From assembly GCF_003419895.1 (NCBI RefSeq), contig NZ_QPMM01000009.1, positions 1-64,000 on the forward strand: a DNA stretch of 64,000 nt, in the 5' to 3' direction. A program made the translations under genes and the position numbers. Every line of letters begins with the position of its first letter. Within the stretch, counting starts at the first letter, position 1. Below, piece after piece: positions 16,778 to 24,580 of this stretch. The notes below the pieces were generated by a model. The model did no database searches and was not told the origin of the DNA. It saw nothing but the letters and a program-made list of their open reading frames with translations. The stretch is from Chitinophaga silvatica. Lineage in GTDB: Bacteria; Bacteroidota; Bacteroidia; Chitinophagales; Chitinophagaceae.

Positions 16778-16806
16778 AGGGTTGTTCCGATGGAGCAACC
16801 CTTTTT
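16778..16806 (+). terminator. terminator of peptide unit 4
   Basis: AGGGTTGTTCC pairs with GGAGCAACCCT (one G-U) around GAT, followed by T5. Confidence 0.9.
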
Positions 16807-17049
16807 ATTTTAGAGATTTCGTGTAATACTAATTGGCAACTAATACAAAATGATAATGTAAAGCTGATTTCAATAGGTTAGGTGAACTTGCTATAAGGAG
16901 ATTGGTCGGGTTACACCCTGTGCTGTTATAATCAATAATTAAAATGTGGGAACAGGAGGCAGTTTATACAGAAGAGCCTGATAATTTTCAGGGATAAAGA
17001 GAGGTATTTAGTCTTATGAATTTCAATTTTTTAAGAAATCCTACTTTTT

Positions 17050-17079
17050 TTGGTTTTGAAATTTGTTTTCCTATATTTG
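17050..17079 (+). promoter_or_regulatory. promoter of a candidate small RNA upstream of rpsJ
   Basis: TTG (17050-17052), exactly 19 nt, TATATTTG (17072-17079): a full consensus match on the plus strand. No ORF of meaningful length follows before the hairpin at 17183-17204. Confidence 0.7.
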
Positions 17080-17084
17080 TCAAA

Positions 17085-17215
17085 ACTACATGTGAAATTA
17101 CCTTAAGGCTTAACACACACACAATGAACTAATTCCGAAGCCTTATTGCCAATTTTCCTTCCTATAAATCTTCATTCAGATATGCCATAGCTCGGCTACT
17201 GGCAAGTTTCTTTTA
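17085..17215 (+). ncRNA. candidate small RNA or attenuated leader
   Basis: It begins just after a consensus promoter. AAGGCTT (17105-17111) pairs with AAGCCTT (17138-17144) around a 26-nt loop that contains ATGAACTAA. It ends with the stem TGCCATAGC/GCTA-C-TGGCA (17183-17204) followed by AAGTTTCTTTTATTTTTTT. This looks like a ~120-130-nt transcript that terminates before the rpsJ promoter. No known RNA family is recognised. Confidence 0.5.
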
Positions 17216-17234
17216 TTTTTTTCCTGAGAATTAT

Positions 17235-17264
17235 TTGTCAAATAGAAAAAACGGGTTACCTTTG
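17235..17264 (+). promoter_or_regulatory. S10 cluster promoter
   Basis: TTG (17235-17237), 19 nt, TACCTTTG (17257-17264), then CCCTCCCAAATTG. This is the main promoter of the ribosomal cluster and almost the same as that of fusA. Confidence 0.8.
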
Positions 17265-17311
17265 CCCTCCCAAATTGTATTGGGAAAAAACAAGAAGAAG
17301 TTCATTGCATT

Positions 17312-17617
17312 ATGTCTCAGAGAATAAGAATCAAGCTGAAGTCCTACGATCATAATTTGGTAGACAAGTCTGCTGAGAAGATCGTTAAAACCGTGAGAAA
17401 CACGGGTGCCGTGGTAACTGGTCCAATTCCATTACCTACCGAGAAGAAAATATTTACAGTATTGCGTTCTCCGCACGTAAACAAGAAAGCGCGCGAGCAG
17501 TTCCAACTGTGTACTCACAAACGTTTACTGGATATTTACACCTCTTCTTCCAGAACTGTAGATGCGCTTAGTAAGCTGGATTTACCATCTGGGGTAGAAG
17601 TTGAAATTAAAGCATAA
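17312..17617 (+). CDS. rpsJ: 30S ribosomal protein S10 (NusE)
   Basis: 101 residues, normal length. The sequence RIRIKLKSYDHNLVD with the TGPIPLPTEK loop (residues ~36-45) identifies S10, which sits in the 30S head and also acts as NusE in antitermination complexes. It is the first gene of the S10 cluster, but is followed by a terminator-like hairpin and a 190-nt structured spacer, so it may be made in excess over the genes behind it. Confidence 0.98.
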   Translation: MSQRIRIKLKSYDHNLVDKSAEKIVKTVRNTGAVVTGPIPLPTEKKIFTVLRSPHVNKKAREQFQLCTHKRLLDIYTSSSRTVDALSKLDLPSGVEVEIKA

Positions 17618-17627
17618 GGACAACAGC

Positions 17628-17655
17628 AAGGCAGGCAAAAGGCCGGCCTTTATTG
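17628..17655 (+). terminator. attenuating terminator after rpsJ
   Basis: AAGGCAGGC pairs with GCCGGCCTT (one A-G mismatch), followed by TATTGATTTT. Probably partial, because no promoter was identified between it and rplC. Confidence 0.5.
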
Positions 17656-17664
17656 ATTTTATGT

Positions 17665-17807
17665 TTATCCGTTGATTATCAACGGATAACTGATTTTAAC
17701 AAGTAACATCGGTCGCGCCTTCTGGGCGGCCAACCAATAAATGTATTTAACCGCCCATCCTGGGGATAGCCAGATCACCCCCAGGCGCTGGGTATAATCA
17801 TATAAAC
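17665..17807 (+). promoter_or_regulatory. structured leader of rplC
   Basis: It contains an 11-bp perfect hairpin (TTATCCGTTGA at 17665-17675 with TCAACGGATAA at 17679-17689). Three stems then form a closed three-way junction: GCGCCT 17715-17720 with AGGCGC 17783-17788, GGGCGG 17724-17729 with CCGCCC 17751-17756, and GGGG 17762-17765 with CCCC 17779-17782. The junction ends 20 nt before the rplC ATG. Ribosomal-protein autoregulation is a natural hypothesis. Confidence 0.6.
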
Positions 17808-18425
17808 ATGAAAGGTATTATTGGCAAAAAGATTGGTATGACCAGTATCTTCGAAGCTAATGGTAAGCAAACTGCTTGCACCATTATCGAGGCTGGTCCC
17901 AACGTTGTAACACAGGTAAAAAGCCTGGAATCAGATGGTTACAACGCTATTCAGGTTTCTTTCGGCGATAAGAAAGAAAAACACACCACTAAAGCAGAAA
18001 GTAATCACTTCGCGAAAGCAAGCACTTCTCCAAAACGTTACGTTAAAGAATTCCGTAACCCAGACGTTCAAAAAGCCCTCGGTGAATCCATCACTTGCGA
18101 AATCTTCGCAGAAGGCGAATCTATTGACGTTGTAGGCACTTCCAAAGGTAAAGGTTTCCAAGGTGTTGTAAAACGCCACGGTTTTAGCGGGGTGGGTGAA
18201 GCTACCCACGGTCAGCACGATAGAAGCAGAGCTCCTGGTTCTGTTGGTGGATCATCTTATCCTTCTCGCGTTTTCAAGGGTATGCGTATGGCTGGTCAGA
18301 CAGGTAATGAAAGAGTGAAAGTGAAAGGTCTGAAGATCCTGAAAATATTCCCTGAAAAGAATTATATCCTGGTAAGTGGTTCCGTTCCCGGCCACAATGG
18401 TTCAATCGTTTTAATCCAGAAGTAA
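17808..18425 (+). CDS. rplC: 50S ribosomal protein L3
   Basis: 205 residues. It opens MKGIIGKKIGMTSIFEANGK, typical of bacterial L3. The long extension towards the peptidyl transferase centre is present (GATHGQHDRSRAPGSVGG-type region near residues 125-145), and the protein ends VPGHNGSIVLIQK. L3 is an early assembly protein of the 50S subunit. Only 1 nt separates it from rplD, so L3 and L4 should be translationally coupled. A strongly structured leader precedes it. Confidence 0.97.
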   Translation: MKGIIGKKIGMTSIFEANGKQTACTIIEAGPNVVTQVKSLESDGYNAIQVSFGDKKEKHTTKAESNHFAKASTSPKRYVKEFRNPDVQKALGESITCEIFAEGESIDVVGTSKGKGFQGVVKRHGFSGVGEATHGQHDRSRAPGSVGGSSYPSRVFKGMRMAGQTGNERVKVKGLKILKIFPEKNYILVSGSVPGHNGSIVLIQK

Positions 18426-18426
18426 C

Positions 18427-19065
18427 ATGCAAGTAGATATTTTAAATATAGAAGGTAAGAAAACCGGAAGATCCATCGAACTCCCTGAGGAGATTTTCGG
18501 TGTGGAACCTAACAACCACGTAGTTTACCTGGCTGTTAAACAATACCTCGCTGCTCAACGTCAAGGTACTCACAAAGTGAAAACCAGAGCAGAAGTAAAA
18601 GGTGCTTCCCGTAAATTACACAAGCAAAAAGGTACTGGTGGTGCCCGTAAAGGTAACATCCGTAACCCTCTTTATAAAGGTGGTGGTACCATCTTCGGAC
18701 CAAAACCTCACGGATGGGGCATTAAACTGAACAGAAAAGTAAAAGATCTCGCTAAGATCTCTGCTCTTTCTATTAAAGCTAAAGAAAACAACATCATCAT
18801 CGTTGAAGATCTGCAGCTGAACGCTCCTAAAACCAAACAATTCGTTGGTATCCTGAAGAACCTGAACATTAACGTTGAAGGAAGAAAAACTATGTTTATC
18901 ACTCCTGAATACAACGATAATGTTTATCTGTCTTTAAGAAACATCCCAACTGTAGACGGTGCTGTACTGAGCGATATCAATACCTATGATATCATGAACA
19001 GCAACTACATCGTGTTTACTGAAAGCGCAGCAAGAATCTTCACTGAAGAGCCTGCTGAAGCATAG
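18427..19065 (+). CDS. rplD: 50S ribosomal protein L4
   Basis: 212 residues. The exit-tunnel loop is visible as KQKGTGGARKGNIRNPLYKG (~residues 62-82), with GPKPHGWG after it and the C-terminal NYIVFTESAARIF. In Escherichia coli L4 represses its own S10 operon by binding the leader; the structured spacer here lies before rplC instead, with rplD directly behind rplC, so a comparable control is conceivable. Confidence 0.97.
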   Translation: MQVDILNIEGKKTGRSIELPEEIFGVEPNNHVVYLAVKQYLAAQRQGTHKVKTRAEVKGASRKLHKQKGTGGARKGNIRNPLYKGGGTIFGPKPHGWGIKLNRKVKDLAKISALSIKAKENNIIIVEDLQLNAPKTKQFVGILKNLNINVEGRKTMFITPEYNDNVYLSLRNIPTVDGAVLSDINTYDIMNSNYIVFTESAARIFTEEPAEA

Positions 19066-19129
19066 GATGCTGATAACCAATTAAATAACAAGCTAAAGCT
19101 CTAAGCTAAAAGCGATAAGCGATAAAGAG

Positions 19130-19429
19130 ATGAAACTTTCAGACGTTTTAATCAAACCGGTGGTTTCCGAAAAGGTGAATAAAGCTACCGATAAGTTCAA
19201 CCGCTACTACTTCATTGTTGACAAAAAAGCCAACAAACTGGAGATTAAAAAAGCAGTGGAAGAATTCTATGGCGTAACTGTAGCTGATGTTAATACAGCT
19301 GTTATGCCTGGTAAAGCTAAATTCCGCTTTACTAAAGCCGGTTTTATTGCTGGTAAAAAACCTTCCTACAAGAAGGCTATCGTTACCATTGCAACTGGTG
19401 AAACTATAGATCTGTATGCTAACATGTAG
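19130..19429 (+). CDS. rplW: 50S ribosomal protein L23
   Basis: 99 residues, a standard L23: LIKPVVSEKVNKATDKFNRYYFIVDKKANK and VNTAVMPGKAKFRFTKAG. It lies at the exit of the peptide tunnel and is the docking site for trigger factor and SRP. The 64-nt spacer from rplD is filled with the AGCTAAAGC-like words also found upstream of accC. Confidence 0.97.
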   Translation: MKLSDVLIKPVVSEKVNKATDKFNRYYFIVDKKANKLEIKKAVEEFYGVTVADVNTAVMPGKAKFRFTKAGFIAGKKPSYKKAIVTIATGETIDLYANM

Positions 19430-19516
19430 TGCCGTTCTGGCCTAAAGCCAGAATGTGGATGTATATACAGACGACAATCATAATTTAATCAACAACATTT
19501 AACTTTTTAGGAAGTA

Positions 19517-20350
19517 ATGGCACTGAAGAAGTACAAACCAATGACGGCCGGTACCCGCTGGAAAATTGGCAACGCATATGCCGAATTAACAGCTGATACC
19601 CCTGAAAAAAGCCTGCTGGAACCAGCTAAAAGATCCGGCGGTAGAAACGCGCAAGGTAGAATGTCTATGCGCTATATCGGTGGTGGCCACAAAAAACAAT
19701 ACCGTGTTATAGATTTTAAACGCGAAAAGGAAAATATTCCTGCTACCGTTAAAACTATTGAATACGATCCAAACCGTAGTGCTTTCATCGCACTCGTAAG
19801 CTACGCTGATGGTGAAAAACGTTACATCATCGCTCCTCAGGGCCTACAAGTAGGTGGCACCGTAATCAGTGGCGCTGAAGTTGCTCCTGAAGTGGGTAAC
19901 GCACTGCCGCTGAAAAATATGCCTCTCGGTACTGTAGTTCACAACATCGAATTACAACCAGGTAAAGGCGGCGCTATCGCTAGAAGCGCTGGTGCTTACG
20001 CTCAATTATCCAACAAGGAAGAAAAATACGCTGTGCTGAAAATGCCTTCTGGTGAGCTGCGTAAAGTATTAAATACTTGTAAAGCTACCGTTGGTACTGT
20101 TTCTAACTCAGATCACGCACTGCAATCTATCGGTAAAGCTGGTGCTAACCGTTGGAGAGGTATCCGCCCTCGTAACCGTGGTGTGGCTATGAACCCAGTA
20201 GATCACCCAATGGGTGGTGGTGAAGGTAAATCTTCAGGAGGCCATCCTAGATCCAGAACAGGTAAATATGCGAAAGGTCTGAAAACCAGAAAACCGCATA
20301 AGAGTTCTGATAAACTGATCATCAGCAGAAAAAACGGTAAAAAATTATAA
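19517..20350 (+). CDS. rplB: 50S ribosomal protein L2
   Basis: 277 residues. RNAQGRMSMRYIGGGHKKQYRVIDFKR and the near-catalytic loop MNPVDHPMGGGEG (~residues 220-235, with the invariant His) identify L2, needed for subunit association and peptidyl transfer. The spacer before it has a 7-bp hairpin (TTCTGGC/GCCAGAA, 19435-19453). Start chosen at ATG 19517, the first Met before the conserved ALKKYKPMTAGTR. Confidence 0.98.
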   Translation: MALKKYKPMTAGTRWKIGNAYAELTADTPEKSLLEPAKRSGGRNAQGRMSMRYIGGGHKKQYRVIDFKREKENIPATVKTIEYDPNRSAFIALVSYADGEKRYIIAPQGLQVGGTVISGAEVAPEVGNALPLKNMPLGTVVHNIELQPGKGGAIARSAGAYAQLSNKEEKYAVLKMPSGELRKVLNTCKATVGTVSNSDHALQSIGKAGANRWRGIRPRNRGVAMNPVDHPMGGGEGKSSGGHPRSRTGKYAKGLKTRKPHKSSDKLIISRKNGKKL

Positions 20351-20417
20351 TTTCTGAATCCGGCCTCCGCTAGTAATATCGGAGCCCGGGTTTGAAAAAT
20401 CATAAATCAGTAAAGAC

Positions 20418-20684
20418 ATGGCTCGTTCCATAAAAAAAGGTCCTTACGTAGACCAAAAATTAGAAACTAAGGTTGAAAAAATGAATGCTGGCACCAAACG
20501 TACAGTTATTAAAACTTGGAGCCGTCGTTCTACTATCACCCCTGATTTCGTTGGTCACACCTTCGCAGTTCACAATGGCAACAAATTTATTCCTGTTTAT
20601 GTAACAGAATTCATGGTTGGTCATAAACTGGGTGAATTTGCACCTACACGTAACTTCAGAGGACACGTAAACAAGAAAATGTAA
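20418..20684 (+). CDS. rpsS: 30S ribosomal protein S19
   Basis: 88 residues: MARSIKKGPYVDQKLETKVEK and GHKLGEFAPTRNFRGH are diagnostic of S19, a 30S head protein contacting S13. The spacer from rplB holds a hairpin of nine pairs and one mismatch (20360-20389). Confidence 0.97.
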   Translation: MARSIKKGPYVDQKLETKVEKMNAGTKRTVIKTWSRRSTITPDFVGHTFAVHNGNKFIPVYVTEFMVGHKLGEFAPTRNFRGHVNKKM

Positions 20685-20777
20685 TTATAGTCTGAGGTAG
20701 AAGGTTTGAAGTAAGGTTTCAAACCAATACTCAACCTTCAGACAACAGACACTAAATAATAAAAGAAATTAATAACA

Positions 20778-21125
20778 ATGGAAGCAGTAGCTAAGCTGAA
20801 TAATAATCCTACATCTCCCCGCAAAATGCGTTTGCTGGCAGACTTAATTCGTGGTCTGGATGTAGAAAAGGCTTTGAATATTTTGAAATTCCATCCAAAG
20901 CACCCAAGCGTACCTTTAGAAAAACTGCTGGTATCTGCTATCGCTAACTGGAAAGTGAAGAATGAAGGTGCTAGGGTAGAAGATGCTAACCTGATCGTAA
21001 AAACTATCTTCGTAGACGGTGGCCGCACCCTGAAAAGAATGCGCCCTGCTCCTCAAGGTAGAGGTTACAGAATCCGTAAGAGAAGTAACCACGTAACGAT
21101 TGTTGTTGACAGTAAAGCTCAATAA
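20778..21125 (+). CDS. rplV: 50S ribosomal protein L22
   Basis: 115 residues. It carries the long beta-hairpin that reaches the tunnel constriction (GGRTLKRMRPAPQGRGYRI, residues ~75-95) and the end HVTIVVDSKAQ. The preceding 93-nt spacer has nested stems: GTCTGA/TCAGAC (20690-20743) around GGTTTGAA/TTCAAACC (20703-20725). Confidence 0.97.
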   Translation: MEAVAKLNNNPTSPRKMRLLADLIRGLDVEKALNILKFHPKHPSVPLEKLLVSAIANWKVKNEGARVEDANLIVKTIFVDGGRTLKRMRPAPQGRGYRIRKRSNHVTIVVDSKAQ

Positions 21126-21183
21126 TCTTAACGTAAACGAAACAGAAACAAAACTATTAAACTAATAGACAAATAACCAGAAC

Positions 21184-21963
21184 ATGGGTCAGAAAACAAA
21201 TCCTATTGGTAACAGGTTAGGTATCATCAGAGGATGGGACTCTAATTGGTATGGCAGCAAAAAAGATTTTGCTACCAAACTGATCGAAGATAACAAGATC
21301 AGAACTTATCTGAATGCCCGTATCAATAAAGGTGGCATTTCTAGAGTTGTGATCGAAAGAACTTTAGGTAAGTTAATCATCACTGTTCATACTTCTAAGC
21401 CTGGTATCATTATCGGTAAAGGCGGTAACGAGGTTGATCGCATCAAGGAAGAGCTGAAGAAATTGACAGGGAAAGAAGATGTTCAGATCAATATCCTGGA
21501 GATCCGTCGCCCTGAAATGGATGCCAATATCGTTGCTGAAACAATCGCTAAACAAATTGAAAGCCGTATCAACTACAAACGCGCAATCAAAATGGCGATC
21601 GCTACAGCTCTGAGAATGGGTGCTGAAGGTATCAAGGTTAAAATCAGCGGCCGTTTAGGTGGTGCTGAAATTGCCCGCTCAGAAGAAATGAAACAAGGTC
21701 GCGTGCCTTTACATACTTTCCGTATGGATATCGACTACGCTTCCCTGTTCGCTTTAACCGTTTACGGTAAAATCGGTATCAAAGTATGGATCTGTAAAGG
21801 TGAAGTACTCGGTAAACGCGATTTAAATCCTAACGTATTAACCGGTAAGGAAAGCGAAAACCGCGGCGGTGGCGATAGAAGAGAACATCATGGCGAACGC
21901 AGAGAAGGTGGTCGCGGTGGCGATAGAAGAGGTGGTGATAACCGTGGTGGTGGCCGCAGATAA
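21184..21963 (+). CDS. rpsC: 30S ribosomal protein S3 with Gly/Arg-rich tail
   Basis: 259 residues. MGQKTNPIGNRLGIIRGWDSNWYG and the KH-domain loop SKPGIIIGKGGNEVD identify S3 at the mRNA entry channel. The body matches the family, but the last ~45 residues form a low-complexity RGG-like tail (repeated GGDRR, GGRGGDRRGG, RGGGRR) absent from the ~233-residue E. coli protein. Such tails often bind RNA; this one is a lineage feature. Confidence 0.97.
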   Translation: MGQKTNPIGNRLGIIRGWDSNWYGSKKDFATKLIEDNKIRTYLNARINKGGISRVVIERTLGKLIITVHTSKPGIIIGKGGNEVDRIKEELKKLTGKEDVQINILEIRRPEMDANIVAETIAKQIESRINYKRAIKMAIATALRMGAEGIKVKISGRLGGAEIARSEEMKQGRVPLHTFRMDIDYASLFALTVYGKIGIKVWICKGEVLGKRDLNPNVLTGKESENRGGGDRREHHGERREGGRGGDRRGGDNRGGGRR

Positions 21964-22017
21964 GCATTAGCGGAAACTTGATATTAACAATTACTATTAA
22001 CATTAACAACATAGAAG

Positions 22018-22437
22018 ATGTTACAGCCAAAAAGAGTGAAACACAGGAAGATGCACAAAGGTCGCATCAAAGGGAACGCTAAAAGAGGCGCTACCCTTTC
22101 CTTTGGTACTTTCGGCCTTAAAGCATTAGAACCTAAGTGGATCACAGACAGGCAGATCGAAGCTGCTCGTGTTGCTTTAACAAGGCACATGAAACGTGAA
22201 GGTAACGTTTGGATTCGCATATTCCCTGATAAACCAATCACTGCTAAGCCTTTGGAAGTGAGAATGGGTAAAGGTAAAGGTGCTCCCGACCATTGGGCAG
22301 CAGTAGTAAAACCTGGTAGAATTTTATTTGAAGCTGATGGTGTGCCTTTACAGGTAGCTAAAGAAGCTATGGAACTCGCAGCTCAAAAACTGCCGATCAA
22401 AGTAAAATTCGTAACCAGCCGTGACTACGTTGCGTAA
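22018..22437 (+). CDS. rplP: 50S ribosomal protein L16
   Basis: 139 residues: MLQPKRVKHRKMHKGRIKG, GTFGLKALEPKWITDRQIEAAR and MGKGKGAPDHWAAVVKPGRI are diagnostic. L16 organises the A-site and the CCA end of tRNA. Gap of 54 nt after rpsC. Confidence 0.97.
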   Translation: MLQPKRVKHRKMHKGRIKGNAKRGATLSFGTFGLKALEPKWITDRQIEAARVALTRHMKREGNVWIRIFPDKPITAKPLEVRMGKGKGAPDHWAAVVKPGRILFEADGVPLQVAKEAMELAAQKLPIKVKFVTSRDYVA

Positions 22438-22491
22438 TCATTAGGCAATAACTCAAATTCCGGTCCCTAAGACCGTATCAAACTCAATACA

Positions 22492-22692
22492 ATGGCAAAA
22501 GAAAAGCTGGATCTGAAAGGACTGAGCGATCAAGATCTTAAAGAGAAAATCTCTGCTGAGAAACTCCGCTTGAAGAAAATGACCTTTGGTCATGCAATTA
22601 CGCCAATCGAAAATCCAATGAGCATCCGCGGCGTTAGACGCGATATCGCTCGTATGAGCACCGAGCTGCGTAAAAGAGAGTTGGGCTTCTAG
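22492..22692 (+). CDS. rpmC: 50S ribosomal protein L29
   Basis: 66 residues, mostly two helices: LKGLSDQDLKEKISAEKLRLKKMTFGHA and IENPMSIRGVRRDIARMSTELRKRE. Normal length and position between rplP and rpsQ. A 6-bp hairpin (CAGTTC/GAACTG) follows the stop. Confidence 0.96.
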   Translation: MAKEKLDLKGLSDQDLKEKISAEKLRLKKMTFGHAITPIENPMSIRGVRRDIARMSTELRKRELGF

Positions 22693-22775
22693 ATCTTCAG
22701 TTCCTCACCGAACTGCTGAAAAGCATTAGTATAACAAATTATGTCCTCCCCCAGGAGGGTTAAATACTTTCAACA

Positions 22776-23036
22776 ATGACGACCGAAAGAAAATTAAGAA
22801 AAACCAGGATTGGTGTGGTGTCCAGTAACAAAATGGATAAATCCATCACTGTGAAAGTGGAGCGTAAAGTAAAGCACCCGATCTATGGTAAATTCCTGAA
22901 AAAAACTACCAAATTCCTTGCACACGATGAAAACAACGAGTGCAGCATTGGTGATACTGTGAGAATCGCAGAAACTCGCCCTCTCAGCAAAAATAAATGC
23001 TGGAGATTGGTAGAAGTAATCGAAAAAGTAAAATAA
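22776..23036 (+). CDS. rpsQ: 30S ribosomal protein S17
   Basis: 86 residues of OB fold: RKTRIGVVSSNKMDKSITVKVERKVKHPIYGKFLKKTTKFLAHDE and GDTVRIAETRPLSKNKCWRLVEVIEK. A primary 16S rRNA binder. The gap of 83 nt to rpmC contains the motif CTCCCCCAGGAGG just upstream. Confidence 0.97.
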   Translation: MTTERKLRKTRIGVVSSNKMDKSITVKVERKVKHPIYGKFLKKTTKFLAHDENNECSIGDTVRIAETRPLSKNKCWRLVEVIEKVK

Positions 23037-23108
23037 TTTATCATTTGTTTCAAGCTGCTGCCAGCTTCCCTGGTGCCAGCCGCTGACTAAACAACAAATC
23101 TCATTTCG

Positions 23109-23477
23109 ATGATACAACAAGAATCAAGACTGAGCGTAGCTGATAATAGCGGTGCTAAAGAAGTACTCTGCATCCGCGTATTAGGAAACTCAGGTCAGGA
23201 CTACGCTAAAGTAGGTGATAAGATTGTAGTGACTGTTAAGGATGCAATTCCTGGCGGTGGTGTGAAAAAAGGTATGGTTACTAAAGCGGTAATCGTTAGA
23301 ACTAAGAACAAATTACGTCGTAGAGACGGTTCTTATATCCGTTTCGATGATAACGCGGTTGTACTGCTGAATAACTCAGACGAACCTCGTGGTACCCGTA
23401 TTTTCGGTCCGGTTGCCCGTGAACTGAGAGATAAAGGTTACATGAAAATTATCTCTCTCGCTCCTGAGGTATTATAA
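23109..23477 (+). CDS. rplN: 50S ribosomal protein L14
   Basis: 122 residues: MIQQESRLSVADNSGAKEVLCIRVLG, VTVKDAIPGGGVKKGMVTKAVIVRT and GTRIFGPVARELRDKGYMKIISLAPEVL. Normal L14. It is followed by a large 15-bp inverted repeat and a likely internal promoter before rplX, so it may mark the end of one transcriptional segment. Confidence 0.97.
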   Translation: MIQQESRLSVADNSGAKEVLCIRVLGNSGQDYAKVGDKIVVTVKDAIPGGGVKKGMVTKAVIVRTKNKLRRRDGSYIRFDDNAVVLLNNSDEPRGTRIFGPVARELRDKGYMKIISLAPEVL

Positions 23478-23485
23478 AATATTAA

Positions 23486-23545
23486 GATTTTGAGATTTTG
23501 TTCCTGCTGCTGATTTTTTCAGCAATTTGGCAAAATCTCAAAATC
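23486..23545 (+). other. large stem-loop between rplN and rplX
   Basis: GATTTTGAGATTTTG (23486-23500) and CAAAATCTCAAAATC (23531-23545) are a perfect 15-bp inverted repeat. Inside it TGCTG (23508-23512) pairs with CAGCA (23520-23524) around ATTTTTT. No T-run follows, so it is not a typical terminator. Confidence 0.7.
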
Positions 23546-23558
23546 ACGAAATATTTCT

Positions 23559-23566
23559 TATCTTTG
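23559..23566 (+). promoter_or_regulatory. internal promoter -7 element before rplX
   Basis: TATCTTTG followed by CAGCCCG, the usual start-site context in this phylum; also seen before infA and efp. No TTG stands exactly 19 nt upstream. Confidence 0.5.
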
Positions 23567-23646
23567 CAGCCCGTTTGCAAGAACGAGAAAAACATTAATC
23601 AAGCGAAACTATGGTTTCGCTTGGCGTTTATAAATAAATCAAAGTA

Positions 23647-23985
23647 ATGAAAACTAGATTTAAGCCTAAATTCAACATTAAAAAAGGCGACCTGGTTGCG
23701 GTTATTGCCGGCGATGACAAGGACAGAACTAAGCCACGTAAAGTGCTTGAAGTACAACCTGACAAAGCCCGCGTTATTGTAGAAGGCGTTAATATTATTA
23801 CCAAGCACACTAAGCCTACTGCTCAAAATACCAAAGGTGGTATCGTTAAGCAGGAAGCGCCTATCGCTATCTCTAACGTTTTGCTGTGGGATGCTAAAGC
23901 TGGTCAACCTACCAGAGTTAACAGACAAAGAGAAAACGGTAAATTAATTCGTATCGCTAAAAAATCAGGGGAGGTAATTAAGTAA
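23647..23985 (+). CDS. rplX: 50S ribosomal protein L24
   Basis: 112 residues with the KOW motif KKGDLVAVIAGDDKDRTKPRKVLEVQPDKARVIVEGVN near the N terminus, then KQEAPIAISNVLLWDAKAGQPTRV. An early 50S assembly initiator. Its stop overlaps the rplE start (TAATG), so the two are translationally coupled. Confidence 0.97.
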   Translation: MKTRFKPKFNIKKGDLVAVIAGDDKDRTKPRKVLEVQPDKARVIVEGVNIITKHTKPTAQNTKGGIVKQEAPIAISNVLLWDAKAGQPTRVNRQRENGKLIRIAKKSGEVIK

Positions 23986-24560
23986 TGTCAAACGCAAAAT
24001 ATACTCCAAGACTGCAGACCAAATATCAGGAAGAAGTTAAAGCGACCCTGATGAAGAAATTCAATTACAAAACTGTAATGCAAGTTCCTCGTCTGCAAAA
24101 AATCTGCCTGAACCAAGGTATCAATGGTGCTGTAGGTGATAAAAAATTAGTAGATATCGCAGTAGATGAAATGTCTCGCATCGCCGGACAAAAAGCTATC
24201 GCTACTCTTTCTAAGAAAGATATCTCTAACTTCAAACTCAGAAAGAACATGCCTATCGGTGCCCGCGTAACTTTACGTGGTACTAATATGTACGACTTCC
24301 TGGATCGTTTGATCGCTGTATCATTACCTCGCGTACGTGACTTTAAAGGTATCAATGATAAAGCTTTCGATGGCCGCGGTAACTATACCCTGGGTATCAC
24401 TGAGCAAATCATTTTCCCTGAAATCGACATCGATAAAGTAACTAAGATCTCCGGTATGGATATCACTTTCGTTACTACTGCTCAAACCAACGAAGAAGCT
24501 TACGAGCTGCTGAAAGAAATGGGCATGCCGTTCAGGAACATTAAAAAAGATAATCAGTAA
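23985..24560 (+). CDS. rplE: 50S ribosomal protein L5
   Basis: 191 residues: YNYKTVMQVPRLQKICLNQGINGA-type core, GQKAIATLSKKDISNFKLRKNMPIGARVTLRG and GRGNYTLGITEQIIFPEIDIDK identify L5, which binds 5S rRNA. One-base overlap with rplX. Confidence 0.97.
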   Translation: MSNAKYTPRLQTKYQEEVKATLMKKFNYKTVMQVPRLQKICLNQGINGAVGDKKLVDIAVDEMSRIAGQKAIATLSKKDISNFKLRKNMPIGARVTLRGTNMYDFLDRLIAVSLPRVRDFKGINDKAFDGRGNYTLGITEQIIFPEIDIDKVTKISGMDITFVTTAQTNEEAYELLKEMGMPFRNIKKDNQ

Positions 24561-24580
24561 ATCGAAACGATAATTTAATT

